A stretch of 7,159 nt of DNA from Acidobacteriota bacterium (GTDB lineage: Bacteria > Acidobacteriota > Terriglobia > Terriglobales > Acidobacteriaceae). Positions 1 through 6,344 of this stretch are shown piece after piece. A program made the position numbers and the translations under genes. The first letter of the stretch is position 1, and the number at the start of each line of letters is the position of its first letter. A model generated the notes under the pieces. The model saw only the letters and a list, made by a program, of their open reading frames with translations. It made no database searches and was not told the origin of the DNA. The stretch covers positions 1 through 7,159 of the forward strand of contig JAKABE010000167.1 of NCBI GenBank assembly GCA_021801945.1. Direction: 5' to 3'.

Positions 1-1773
1 CTGACTCAGGAAGTCCTGCTCGAAACCACCCTCGTAAGTTCGTACTTGCGGCGCGGCGAGGGGCATGATGTTCAACTGTTGGAGGGTGCTTTGGCCACCG
101 TTCATTTGCAGGAAGCTGTAGAGCGAGTAGAACTGGTCGGTGAGCGAAGGCTCCCGCACCGCCTCGCCAAAGTTAAACAGGACGCGCGTGCCGCTGAAGA
201 TACCCTGACGCGGGCGAAGCACGTAATATGAAAGCCCGGCGCGCGGGGTTGTCTGGACGCCGAAGAGCGAATAGTGTTCCAAATCTCCGCCCAGCGTGTA
301 AAAGAAGCGGTTTTTGATATCTCCGTGGACGGCGGCCAGGTAGTCATAGTTGTTGCGCTGCACCGGGGTGTAATAGGAGCTGCCTGGTTCGGCGCCGCGC
401 TCGTTCTCGTACTGAAAGCCGATGAGCGCCGTCAGGTGCGGAGTGAAGGTGAGATCGCCTTGGTAGCCAATCTGGTCGCGGTTTGAAACCAACTGATATC
501 CCTGCGGGTAGGTCCCAGCATAGTCAAGCAGTGCCTGTCCGGTGACAGAGTACCCATTGGCTCCGGTGATGGTCACCGGGTAGCCGAAGCTGTCGCCGAA
601 GGAGTCGAAGGTGCCGCTGCCGGACTGGCGCCAGAGATGATATTGCTCGCGCTTGCGAGTCAGACCATAGCGGACGGCATTGTGAATGCTGGCCGTGGTT
701 TGGTTGTTGATGGACGCACTCATGAAGATGTCCTGATCCTTTTGGGTGGCGTCGTCGGCAACGTGATAGAAGTTCCATGCGTTGGGAACTCCCGTTCCAT
801 CCACGCCATAGTGCAGGGTGGCGCGGATCGCGGTGCTTGTGTCGGGTTGCCAGCCGAGATTGGCAGCCGTGGTGGCCACATGATACTCGTCCAGTGGCAA
901 GTCGTTTGCCGTCTGGAGCCAACTGAAAGCGCCCAGGTAGTCATACTTGTTGCGCGCGCCGGCAAGTTCGAGCTGCTCCCGCGAGGTGGAGAGGTTGCCC
1001 GCGTCGCCCTCAAACATGAGCGAGGGGAAGCTGGTCGTGCCGCGCGCAGTGGTCAGGCTGACGACACCGCTCTCCGCATCGGCCCCATACAAATTTGAAT
1101 CCGGACCGCGATAGATTTCAGCGCTTTCGATGGCTGTGGTAGCAAAGGGCCCAAAATCGAAACGGCCGCCCAAATCCCCAATGTCCACTCCGTCGAGCGT
1201 GACCATGTTGTCGTCTGAATCGCCGCCGCGGATAAACAGAGAAGACTGCGCTCCGCGCTGGCCGGTCTGCACGACGAATGCGCCGGGGATTGTGCGCAGC
1301 GCGTCGACTAGATCGACGCGCGAAGCCAGATCCTGGGAGCTGAGTACGCTGGTGGCGGCGCTGGTTTGCGGCTGCGGGGTTGGTGTGCCGGTGGCCGTCA
1401 CCACAATTGACTCCCGGGCCCATGCCGGCTCCAGCACTACATCCCGTTCCACCGAGCCGAACCGGCCGGCGTAGAACTCCGGGGTGTGCAACTGCCGGAA
1501 GCTGGAAGCTGAAACCAGGAGGAAGAAGCGGCCGCTGCTTCCGGTCATGATCTGAAAGCTCCCGTCGGCGGCGGAGAGAGCTGCTCCCACCACTCTTCCG
1601 TTGCTGACGAGCACCACTTTGGCGCCCGGGACTCTGGCGCCGGAGGCGTCGGTAACCACGCCGTGAATGGAGGCGGCGGGGCAGAGAGCGGCACAAAACA
1701 CAAGAGCGCAAGCCACAAACCAGGCGCGCAGAGCGCGGCGTCCTGTTGCGCCCAAAGACTTGGAAACAGGCAT
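1..1773 (-). CDS. BtuB-like TonB-dependent outer-membrane receptor (3' end outside window)
   Basis: The frame is open for 591 codons from an ATG at 1773 to the window edge, so the C-terminus of the barrel is missing. An AGGAG ribosome-binding site (1780-1784) sits 6 nt upstream of the ATG. Residues 1-34 form a signal peptide (RR, hydrophobic core, then CPAA). Residues 35-115 resemble a carboxypeptidase-regulatory-like beta-sandwich (SIHGVVTDASGARVPGAKV, later DGSFQI). A TonB-box-like ESIVVTATG lies at 121-129. The plug domain follows, with LFIRGGDSDDNMVTLDGVDI (179-198) and IESAEIYRGPDSNLYGADAE (215-234), then an aromatic-rich barrel with alternating strands. The family imports scarce ligands across the outer membrane using TonB energy. 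Cobalamin is the inferred substrate, because a cobalamin riboswitch lies in its leader; the receptor sequence alone does not prove this. E. coli BtuB is about 614 residues, so with the extra N-terminal domain I expect roughly 100 more residues outside the window. Confidence 0.93.
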   Translation of the reverse strand, partial: MPVSKSLGATGRRALRAWFVACALVFCAALCPAASIHGVVTDASGARVPGAKVVLVSNGRVVGAALSAADGSFQIMTGSSGRFFLLVSASSFRQLHTPEFYAGRFGSVERDVVLEPAWARESIVVTATGTPTPQPQTSAATSVLSSQDLASRVDLVDALRTIPGAFVVQTGQRGAQSSLFIRGGDSDDNMVTLDGVDIGDLGGRFDFGPFATTAIESAEIYRGPDSNLYGADAESGVVSLTTARGTTSFPSLMFEGDAGNLSTSREQLELAGARNKYDYLGAFSWLQTANDLPLDEYHVATTAANLGWQPDTSTAIRATLHYGVDGTGVPNAWNFYHVADDATQKDQDIFMSASINNQTTASIHNAVRYGLTRKREQYHLWRQSGSGTFDSFGDSFGYPVTITGANGYSVTGQALLDYAGTYPQGYQLVSNRDQIGYQGDLTFTPHLTALIGFQYENERGAEPGSSYYTPVQRNNYDYLAAVHGDIKNRFFYTLGGDLEHYSLFGVQTTPRAGLSYYVLRPRQGIFSGTRVLFNFGEAVREPSLTDQFYSLYSFLQMNGGQSTLQQLNIMPLAAPQVRTYEGGFEQDFLSQ

Positions 1774-1786
1774 GGAAAGCTCCTTT

Positions 1787-1800
1787 GTTCCCCTCGGAAC
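1787..1800 (-). promoter_or_regulatory. Small hairpin just upstream of the receptor RBS
   Basis: On the minus strand GTTCC-GAGG-GGAAC forms a 5-bp stem with a 4-nt loop. It ends 3 nt before the AGGAG ribosome-binding site of the receptor gene. Slightly upstream, CGGTC within the B12 box (1824-1828) can pair with GACCG at 1808-1812. These alternative pairings are candidates for the expression platform that passes the riboswitch state to translation initiation. No U-tract terminator is visible between riboswitch and ATG, which favours translational control. The switching model is inferred. Confidence 0.4.
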
Positions 1801-1814
1801 GCGAAAGCGGTCTA

Positions 1815-2180
1815 GTGCGCCGGGACCGGTCTCCTGACTTGCGCCTGTTGCAGCCGCCTTCCCAAAGACTGCCCCTGACGGGATCGCCTCCAGTGGCTAA
1901 TGCGGCATTTCCCGGTTGACGGTGCAACAGAGTGGCCAACTCCGAGCAGGGTGGTTCCTCCTGGGAAAGAAGCACTCGCCTGAGTTGACTGACTCGATGC
2001 AAAGTCGAGAAATGTACCCAGCTCTTCCACCCTGGCGGAAGGGCCATGGCTGAACTCCTGCCTCCGTGCGGTGACCCCAATACGACGACCGCGGCGGCAA
2101 GTGCGCTCACAGTTGCGGGGCAGTGGCGGAGTCGCACCGCCTTCCCGAGCATCCTGGCGTTGGTTTCTGTGAAGCACACC
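1815..2180 (-). promoter_or_regulatory. Cobalamin (B12) riboswitch, unusually long or tandem
   Basis: On the minus strand the 5' core is textbook: GGGAA (2142-2146), GGCGGTGCGACTCCGCC, then CTGCCCCGCAACTGTGAG (2106-2123). The 3' half is also textbook: AGCCACTGG (1890-1898), TTTGGGAAGGCGG (1854-1866) and the B12 box GCAAGTCAGGAGACCGGTC (1825-1843). A closing P1-like helix can form between GGTGTGC (2174-2180) and GCGCACT (1814-1820), allowing G-U wobbles. In known members only about 20-60 nt separate CAACTGT from GCCACTG. Here the gap is about 207 nt. The intervening sequence contains another B12-box-like motif and further hairpins (see findings). The element lies in the leader of the BtuB-like receptor, as expected for B12-dependent repression. 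The identification is firm; the exact boundaries and the internal architecture are not. Confidence 0.92.
1951..1975 (-). promoter_or_regulatory. Strong hairpin inside the riboswitch leader
   Basis: On the minus strand the arms GTGCTTCTTTCC and GGAGGAACCAC pair around a CA turn, with one bulged T, one C-C mismatch and one wobble. The hairpin begins with GTGCTTC, the same motif that begins the 5' edge of the whole element at 2171-2177. That position and shape resemble the P2 hairpin at the 5' side of a cobalamin riboswitch. It could mark the start of a second riboswitch module or simply be part of a large insertion. Confidence 0.45.
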
Positions 2181-2198
2181 CCTTGAGGGCGATGCGCA

Positions 2199-2229
2199 TG
2201 ATGTCATGGAATCAATTTCCATGTCATCA
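2199..2229 (-). promoter_or_regulatory. 13-bp inverted repeat at the predicted transcription start
   Basis: TGATGTCATGGAA (2199-2211) and TTCCATGTCATCA (2217-2229) are inverted copies matching at 12 of 13 positions around the 5-nt spacer TCAAT. The repeat begins about 4 nt downstream of the -10 box of the riboswitch/receptor promoter and covers roughly +1 to +28. This is a classic place for a repressor operator. Alternatively, it makes a hairpin at the extreme 5' end of the mRNA. I recognise no specific regulator motif. Confidence 0.55.
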
Positions 2230-2232
2230 ACG

Positions 2233-2261
2233 TTTATAGACTGGATATGCGCAAGAGTCAA
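2233..2261 (-). promoter_or_regulatory. Sigma70-type promoter for the riboswitch/receptor transcript
   Basis: On the minus strand the -35 box TTGACT (2256-2261) and the -10 box TATAAA (2233-2238) are separated by exactly 17 nt. The predicted start is near 2226, giving a leader of about 450 nt that contains the whole cobalamin riboswitch before the receptor ATG at 1773. The match to consensus and its position directly upstream of the riboswitch make it the natural promoter for this unit. It also separates the receptor from the upstream tRNA gene. Confidence 0.72.
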
Positions 2262-2328
2262 GACCGAAAGAAGGATCGGGGCGCGAGACCGAGGGGGATG
2301 AATGCGGATGGAAGGGAAGGACACGCGG

Positions 2329-2405
2329 TGGTGACCCCGGGAAGATTCGAACTTCCGACACGCAGTTTAGGAAACTGCTGCTCTATCCACCTGAGCTACG
2401 GGGCC
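2329..2405 (-). tRNA. tRNA-Arg (anticodon CCT)
   Basis: The 77-nt minus-strand cloverleaf is complete. The acceptor GGCCCCG pairs with CGGGGTC (one G-T pair). The D arm is GCTC/GAGC and the anticodon stem GCAGT/ACTGC holds the loop TTCCTAA, giving anticodon CCT, which reads AGG. A 5-nt variable loop follows. The T arm GGAAG/CTTCC holds TTCGAAT. The discriminator base is A and the 3' CCA is encoded (2329-2331). AGG is a minor arginine codon in many high-GC genomes. No obvious U-tract terminator separates it from the downstream promoter. Confidence 0.97.
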
Positions 2406-2727
2406 ACGTGTAGAATGAATAACTTACACAACCTGTGGAAATTTCACCTTCACAGTCCCTCACAGCTCATCAAATCCACTCAGGGCCGATACCCCAAGTG
2501 GGATCAGAAAGTGCAAGACGTGAGGACGGAAGATCACAGTACCATCAGGGTAGCATCAGGAAGGTACGCAAGGCGAAGGGATCCGACTGGAGGTAGTGGT
2601 GCCGTTTGAAATCCACAGGGATGGAAGAGGGCGGTAAACTTGAGGCATGGGACGGCACAAACCAAGCGGCTACGGCAAAGAGTGAAATGGGAAACGCGGT
2701 AGGGTAGCCGATCTTGAAAGTCTGGTG
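2406..2727. other. Gene-free intergenic stretch between tRNA-Arg and the next gene
   Basis: I see no convincing gene, RNA or repeat here. The open frames lack ribosome-binding sites and family-like composition. One minus-strand frame, starting with TTG overlapping the upstream gene's stop, would encode about 68 residues but looks like chance. The tRNA promoter should lie within 2406-2450, but I find no clear -35/-10 pair there. Confidence 0.5.
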
Positions 2728-2751
2728 AAAAGCGCTTCAAAACTGAAGCGC
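2728..2751 (-). terminator. Rho-independent terminator overlapping the stop codon of the exported-protein gene
   Basis: GCGCTTCA (2732-2739) and TGAAGCGC (2744-2751) are perfect inverted copies around a 4-nt loop. Read on the minus strand, the hairpin is followed at once by TTTT (2728-2731). The TGA stop of the minus-strand gene (2737-2739) is part of the left arm, so the last codons are embedded in the hairpin. Confidence 0.8.
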
Positions 2752-3735
2752 CAGCGGATCTGAGCGACCAGGGTTCTTATGGAGTTGCATGGAAAGAGCC
2801 GTTTTTGCCGCTTCGATCGCAGCCCGCGAACGCGCGAGGGTAAACGTGAGTGCTTCCTTGGGAATATTCGTCACGAAGGGCTTGATCAACCACCCTAAGC
2901 CCCAAGGAATGTTTCGGCTTAGTGCAATCACTTCAAACTGCAGATAGACACCTCCGGAGTCTTGCAAAAAGCGGCTGTAAGAGTACATTTTCCACATATA
3001 GCCGTGGCCCGTACCCGCGGGAGATTCGTGCTCCTCAGGCGTTCCATAGTTCTCGACTTCGGCAATCCGAGTGCTTTGGGATCGGCTGTATGCTCGCAAG
3101 GGGCTGATTTTGAAATACTGCAGGTTTTCCTCGACATCGAGGACCACGGTCACGAGGCTCTTCCTGCAAAGCCAAAGAGAAACCTTGTAATTGTTGCCGT
3201 CGTGGTCGAGAAGCTTGGAGCGAATGATCTCGGGATGGTAAATTTTGGCGTAATTGCCATAGTCCTTCATTTGCGCCAGAACCCCATCGATGGTAGCGCC
3301 GGGAATGAACACGACCCCGACCCAATCATGGATCATGCCGTCGGGCACGTCTTTACCGGCCGCGAACGAATGGACCAGGATCTCACCGTTGCGGAGGCGC
3401 GCGTAGTCGGCTGAACGATCGGCGCTGGAGAGGCTATCCATCCATAAGAACGCGCCATCCGGTTCCAGACCGCTATTCGTGCGGAGCTCAGACTGCTTTA
3501 GATATTGATTGAATGCTTGTACCGTCTCCGGCTTCAGCTCCGCCGCGGCAAGCCTGCCTGGCCCCGAAAAGAACACCACAACCCAAGCAAGGCTGAAGGC
3601 GATGCCGGAGGCTATGCGGAGTGACGATCGAAGCAGGTCAGTACAGCCGACGCATACAGACGACGCCGCACGAGGGCGGGAGGTTTCGAGCAGCGGCTTC
3701 TGATTGGGGATGCAGAACTTCGCGGAGCAATTCAT
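2737..3735 (-). CDS. Exported protein of unknown function, possibly SRPBCC/START-like
   Basis: This gene encodes 332 residues from ATG 3735, with AAGGG 7-11 nt upstream. The first 40 residues are polar with four cysteines (C3, C8, C28, C31). A hydrophobic segment follows at about 41-58 (IASGIAFSLAWVVVFFSG) and then RLAAAE, so a signal peptide with a long n-region or an N-terminal anchor is likely. No ATG, GTG or TTG lies between residue 1 and the hydrophobic segment, so a shorter start is not available. The body has mixed alpha/beta character. Its ending, IALSRNIPWGLGWLIKPFVT followed by IPKEALTFTLARSRAAIEAA (about 270-310), resembles the C-terminal helix of SRPBCC/START-type lipid- or ligand-binding folds. 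That assignment is by eye and uncertain. The gene appears monocistronic and ends in its own terminator. Location is likely periplasmic or membrane-anchored; no enzymatic motif is seen. Confidence 0.82.
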   Translation of the reverse strand: MNCSAKFCIPNQKPLLETSRPRAASSVCVGCTDLLRSSLRIASGIAFSLAWVVVFFSGPGRLAAAELKPETVQAFNQYLKQSELRTNSGLEPDGAFLWMDSLSSADRSADYARLRNGEILVHSFAAGKDVPDGMIHDWVGVVFIPGATIDGVLAQMKDYGNYAKIYHPEIIRSKLLDHDGNNYKVSLWLCRKSLVTVVLDVEENLQYFKISPLRAYSRSQSTRIAEVENYGTPEEHESPAGTGHGYMWKMYSYSRFLQDSGGVYLQFEVIALSRNIPWGLGWLIKPFVTNIPKEALTFTLARSRAAIEAAKTALSMQLHKNPGRSDPLALQF

Positions 3736-4109
3736 CTCTAAACCCTTAGCTTGGTCGTCCGTGTTTCAATCCGTGTTCGTCCGCCACGCTCCATCATGGG
3801 AGGCAATGAACATCTTCCGGAACTCTAAACCATTCATTCGCCGCATCCATCATGCAGATCTGATGGGTTCAGTTTGGACGCTGTATCCAGATAAAAGGAT
3901 AGAGCGGGCCGGGTGAGTTGAGGCTGACCCATGCCCTGAACCTAAAAATGCTCCTGTTGTTGTGAGGCTGCGGAAATATGGATTTGCTTTGCTGGCACGA
4001 ACCCATGCGCGGGCCGGTCACACGGCTGACGGGGTAGACATTCCAGGGCGAGATAAGAGGCACCGGATTCGGTTGTAGAGACCTCAGTGCGCCAGGTAGG
4101 CTGGAATGC
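3736..4109. other. Intergenic region between divergent genes
   Basis: This 374-nt stretch separates the minus-strand exported-protein gene from the plus-strand haem membrane protein, so promoters for both should lie here. I find no clear -35/-10 pair on either strand. Near 3757-3784 there is a short imperfect repetition (TCCGTGTTTC then TCCGTGTTCGTCCG). No RNA fold or coding frame looks convincing. Confidence 0.45.
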
Positions 4110-4835
4110 ATGGATCGGATATCCCGACGCCAACAGCGGGAGTCACGGAAACTGCGGCTTCGCCGGCGTCTTCTTGTGCATCACCTGCCGCTGCTGGCGG
4201 CTTCGGCCGGCGCGGTGACCTGGATTTATGTCACGCGGCCGTATAGCGACGTGGTGATGAGAGCCAGCTTTGCGACCGCCTATCCGGCGCTAATTTTGCT
4301 TTTGGTCACACTCGCCATTGGTCCTCTGAACATTCTGTTGCGGCGGAGGAATCCGGTTTCTATCGATTTGCGGCGCGACGTTGGCATCTGGGCGGGCATT
4401 TTGGCGGCCGCGCACACCGCGATCGGCCAGAACGTGCACCTGCGCGGACGGCCCTGGCTCTACTACGTCTACCAACATCCCTTGCGCCATCTGCTTCCCA
4501 TCCGGCATGACGTGTTCGGCGTGGCCAACTATTCCGGAGCCCTCTGCACGCTGGTGGTCCTCATGCTGCTGGTCACATCGAACGACTACTCTCTGCGCAG
4601 GCTGGGAACCGGGTCCTGGAAAAAGCTACAGCGCTGGAACTACGCGGCTTTCGGGCTGCTGGCCATTCACGCCCTAGGCTACGAAGAAGGAATCGAGCGG
4701 CAGAAGTTCCTGTTCGTGGCGATTACGGTGGGAGGCTTGGTGGTGACGGCAGTGCTGCAACTGGCGGGATTTGCCGCGCGGCGCAGCGTGGCCTTGGCGA
4801 AGGCGCCGGTCTTGGAGAACGGGAGCGGGCCATAG
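4110..4835 (+). CDS. Ferric-reductase-like haem membrane protein, MsrQ/YedZ-related
   Basis: This gene encodes 241 residues with about six membrane segments (roughly 24-41, 53-77, 92-107, 139-157, 176-190, 199-221), and its N-terminus is very basic (RRQQRESRKLRLRRR). This layout fits the ferric reductase-like transmembrane family (PF01794). That family includes MsrQ, which passes electrons through b-type haem to the periplasmic methionine sulfoxide reductase MsrP. Candidate haem-ligand histidines are H102 (AAAHTAIG) and H187 (LAIHALGY). In E. coli MsrQ a third conserved histidine occurs in a W-x-x-LH context. Here the matching segment reads SWKKLQRWNY, with Gln174 in its place. No msrP gene lies beside it, so the partner is unknown and a broader reductase or cytochrome role is possible. 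The start is supported only by a distant AGGTAGG. It is convergent with the riboflavin gene downstream. Confidence 0.85.
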   Translation: MDRISRRQQRESRKLRLRRRLLVHHLPLLAASAGAVTWIYVTRPYSDVVMRASFATAYPALILLLVTLAIGPLNILLRRRNPVSIDLRRDVGIWAGILAAAHTAIGQNVHLRGRPWLYYVYQHPLRHLLPIRHDVFGVANYSGALCTLVVLMLLVTSNDYSLRRLGTGSWKKLQRWNYAAFGLLAIHALGYEEGIERQKFLFVAITVGGLVVTAVLQLAGFAARRSVALAKAPVLENGSGP

Positions 4836-4922
4836 TCCAAAGGCGAGGGGGTCAGTTGCGTACGGGCTTGGGAACGGCGTTCTTCGCGTTCCAGGATTCG
4901 CGGCAGAACGAGCCGGTGGGAT

Positions 4923-6251
4923 TCAGCCGACGTGGGAGCATTTCTCGATGGGGATGCGGACCTGCTCGACGATCTCCAGGCCAAAACCTTCGAGGGCGGG
5001 GATGTGCATGGGAGTGTTGGAGAGGAGGCGGATGCGCTGAATGCCGAGATCGGAGAGGATCTGGCCGCCGAGTCCGATGGAGCGGAGGATGCGGCCACTG
5101 CGGTCCTGAGCGCCTTCGCGTGCGCGGCGTTCCTGGTGAAGGATGAGGTGGCCGGCGTGGGCGCCCTGCTCCTGCGCTGGAACTGCGGCGCCATCCGCGC
5201 CGAAGGGGTGCCGGGGCGTGTGGTCGATCTCGAAGCCGGGCGAGGCATTGTGCAGATAGAGGATGACGCCACAGCCAGCTTCAGCAATCATGCGCATGGA
5301 CTGGTCGAGGATGTCGCGGCAGCGGCAGTCGGCGGCGAAGACATCGCCGGCGGTGCAGCGGGTGTGGACGCGGACCAGAACGGCGTGCTCGCAGGGGGGG
5401 CGCAGCTCGGCCTTGCCCAGGGATACGCGCTCCAGGTCGCCGACCAGGACGCCAGCCGCAGGGCCACCGTAGAAGGCGCCACAGTTGGGGCAAAGGTCGC
5501 CGCGGACCAAGGCGATGTGGCTTTCGTTTCCGTTCACCTCGCTCTGATAAGCGATCATGCGGAACTCGCCGAAACGGGTATGGATGCGGCTGTCGCCGGT
5601 GCGGACGATGTAACGCTCGTGGTGCAGGCGGTAGCGGATGAGTTCGGCGACGGTGAGAATCTTGAGGCTGTGCTGCTGGCAGAAAGGGATGAGGTCAGGG
5701 ACGCGGGCCATCTCTCCGTCATCGCGCATGATCTCGCAGATGACGCCTGAGGGGTTGAGGCCGGCCATGCGGGCCAAGTCCACGGAGGCCTCGGTTTGCC
5801 CGGCGCGGACGAGCACACCGCCCTTGCGGGCGCGCAGGGGAAAGATGTGGCCGGGACGTGCCAGGTCGGCGTAGGTGGTTTTGGGGTCGATGGCAGTGCG
5901 GATCGTGTGGGCGCGGTCGGCAGCTGAGATACCGGTAGTGACCCCCTCGCGCGCCTCGATGGTCTCAGTAAACGCGGTTCCGAAGCGCGAGGAGTTTTGC
6001 TGGGTCATGGGAAAAAGGCGCAGATAGTCGGCGCGCTCCTCGGTGAGGGTGAGGCAGATGAGGCCGCGTCCGTAGCGAGCCATGAAGTTGATGGCTTCGG
6101 GGGTGACGAACTCCGCCGCCAGGGTCAGGTCGCCCTCGTTTTCGCGGTCCTCGTCGTCTACCACGACGACCATGCGGCCGGCGCGGATCTGGGCCAGGGC
6201 CTCAGGGACGGTGGTGAAAGGAGATCCGAGAGTGTGGGGGCTGTGCGGCAT
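4923..6251 (-). CDS. ribBA: RibBA-type riboflavin enzyme: DHBP synthase with a divergent GTP cyclohydrolase II domain
   Basis: This gene encodes 442 residues. Residues 12-210 are a 3,4-dihydroxy-2-butanone-4-phosphate synthase domain, which turns ribulose 5-phosphate into the four-carbon precursor of riboflavin. The acidic Mg/substrate loop is [11 protein letters not shown] (32-42), followed by TTGISAADR (105-113), [16 protein letters not shown] (132-147) and CE-173. The position of E. coli RibB His153 is Gln152 here (RAGQTEAS). Residues 225-436 align with GTP cyclohydrolase II: RVHTRC, GDVF, C309 and C311 as zinc ligands, and [15 protein letters not shown] with LLSNTP near the end. The domain is abnormal, however. 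About 30 extra residues with CPNC (254-257) and C287 precede the zinc site, and the RQEGRGIGL loop is replaced by [14 protein letters not shown]. Cyclohydrolase activity is therefore doubtful. At 442 residues it is longer than the usual 400 or so. The RBS is weak (AAAGGG, 4 nt from the ATG). No FMN riboswitch is visible upstream. Confidence 0.93.
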   Translation of the reverse strand: MPHSPHTLGSPFTTVPEALAQIRAGRMVVVVDDEDRENEGDLTLAAEFVTPEAINFMARYGRGLICLTLTEERADYLRLFPMTQQNSSRFGTAFTETIEAREGVTTGISAADRAHTIRTAIDPKTTYADLARPGHIFPLRARKGGVLVRAGQTEASVDLARMAGLNPSGVICEIMRDDGEMARVPDLIPFCQQHSLKILTVAELIRYRLHHERYIVRTGDSRIHTRFGEFRMIAYQSEVNGNESHIALVRGDLCPNCGAFYGGPAAGVLVGDLERVSLGKAELRPPCEHAVLVRVHTRCTAGDVFAADCRCRDILDQSMRMIAEAGCGVILYLHNASPGFEIDHTPRHPFGADGAAVPAQEQGAHAGHLILHQERRAREGAQDRSGRILRSIGLGGQILSDLGIQRIRLLSNTPMHIPALEGFGLEIVEQVRIPIEKCSHVG

Positions 6252-6289
6252 GGCGCCCTTTTATTCTCGCTGAAGGAGGGGCAAACAGC

Positions 6290-6317
6290 AAAAGCGCCGC
6301 CCGCGGGCAGCGCTTTT
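6290..6317 (-). terminator. Bidirectional-looking rho-independent terminator
   Basis: AAAAGCGC (6290-6297) pairs with GCGCTTTT (6310-6317), and the self-complementary CCCGCGGG (6300-6307) extends the stem inside. On the minus strand it lies 27 nt past the end of the 75-residue gene and ends in TTTT, so it terminates that gene. The A-tract/T-tract symmetry could also stop plus-strand transcripts. It implies that the riboflavin gene downstream (ATG 6251) has its own promoter in the 38 nt between. A weak TTGCTG-N18-AGAATA is the only candidate. Confidence 0.85.
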
Positions 6318-6344
6318 GGTCAACCGGCATAAAAAGAGCGGAAT

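Noticed and set aside
637..1098. 153-codon plus-strand open frame opposite the receptor gene
   Set aside because: It mirrors the TonB receptor codons, and its protein composition is that of an antisense frame in GC-rich DNA.
1118..2179. 353-codon minus-strand open frame spanning the riboswitch and the receptor N-terminus
   Set aside because: It is out of frame with the receptor, has low-complexity Arg/Ser-rich content and crosses a recognisable riboswitch. It is a shadow produced by high GC.
2534..2740. 68-codon minus-strand frame whose TTG overlaps the stop of the exported-protein gene
   Set aside because: It starts inside the terminator hairpin of the upstream gene, has no ribosome-binding site and lacks protein-like motifs.
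3757..3784. Short repeated TCCGTGTT phrase as a possible repeat array
   Set aside because: There are only two adjacent imperfect copies in the window, with no spacer regularity and nothing CRISPR-like.
4871..4892. GGAACG/CGTTCC inverted repeat between the convergent haem-protein and riboflavin genes
   Set aside because: The stem is only 6 bp with a 10-nt loop and no T-tract on either strand, so it is too weak to call a terminator.
5393..5401. G homopolymer run within the riboflavin gene as a possible frameshift
   Set aside because: The minus-strand reading ([19 protein letters not shown]) continues in frame into recognised cyclohydrolase sequence on both sides, so no shift is needed.
4932..5750. 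272-codon plus-strand open frame opposite the riboflavin gene
   Set aside because: It is antisense to well-conserved RibBA motifs, is Ala/Gly/Asp/Val-biased, and has no family-like motif or RBS.
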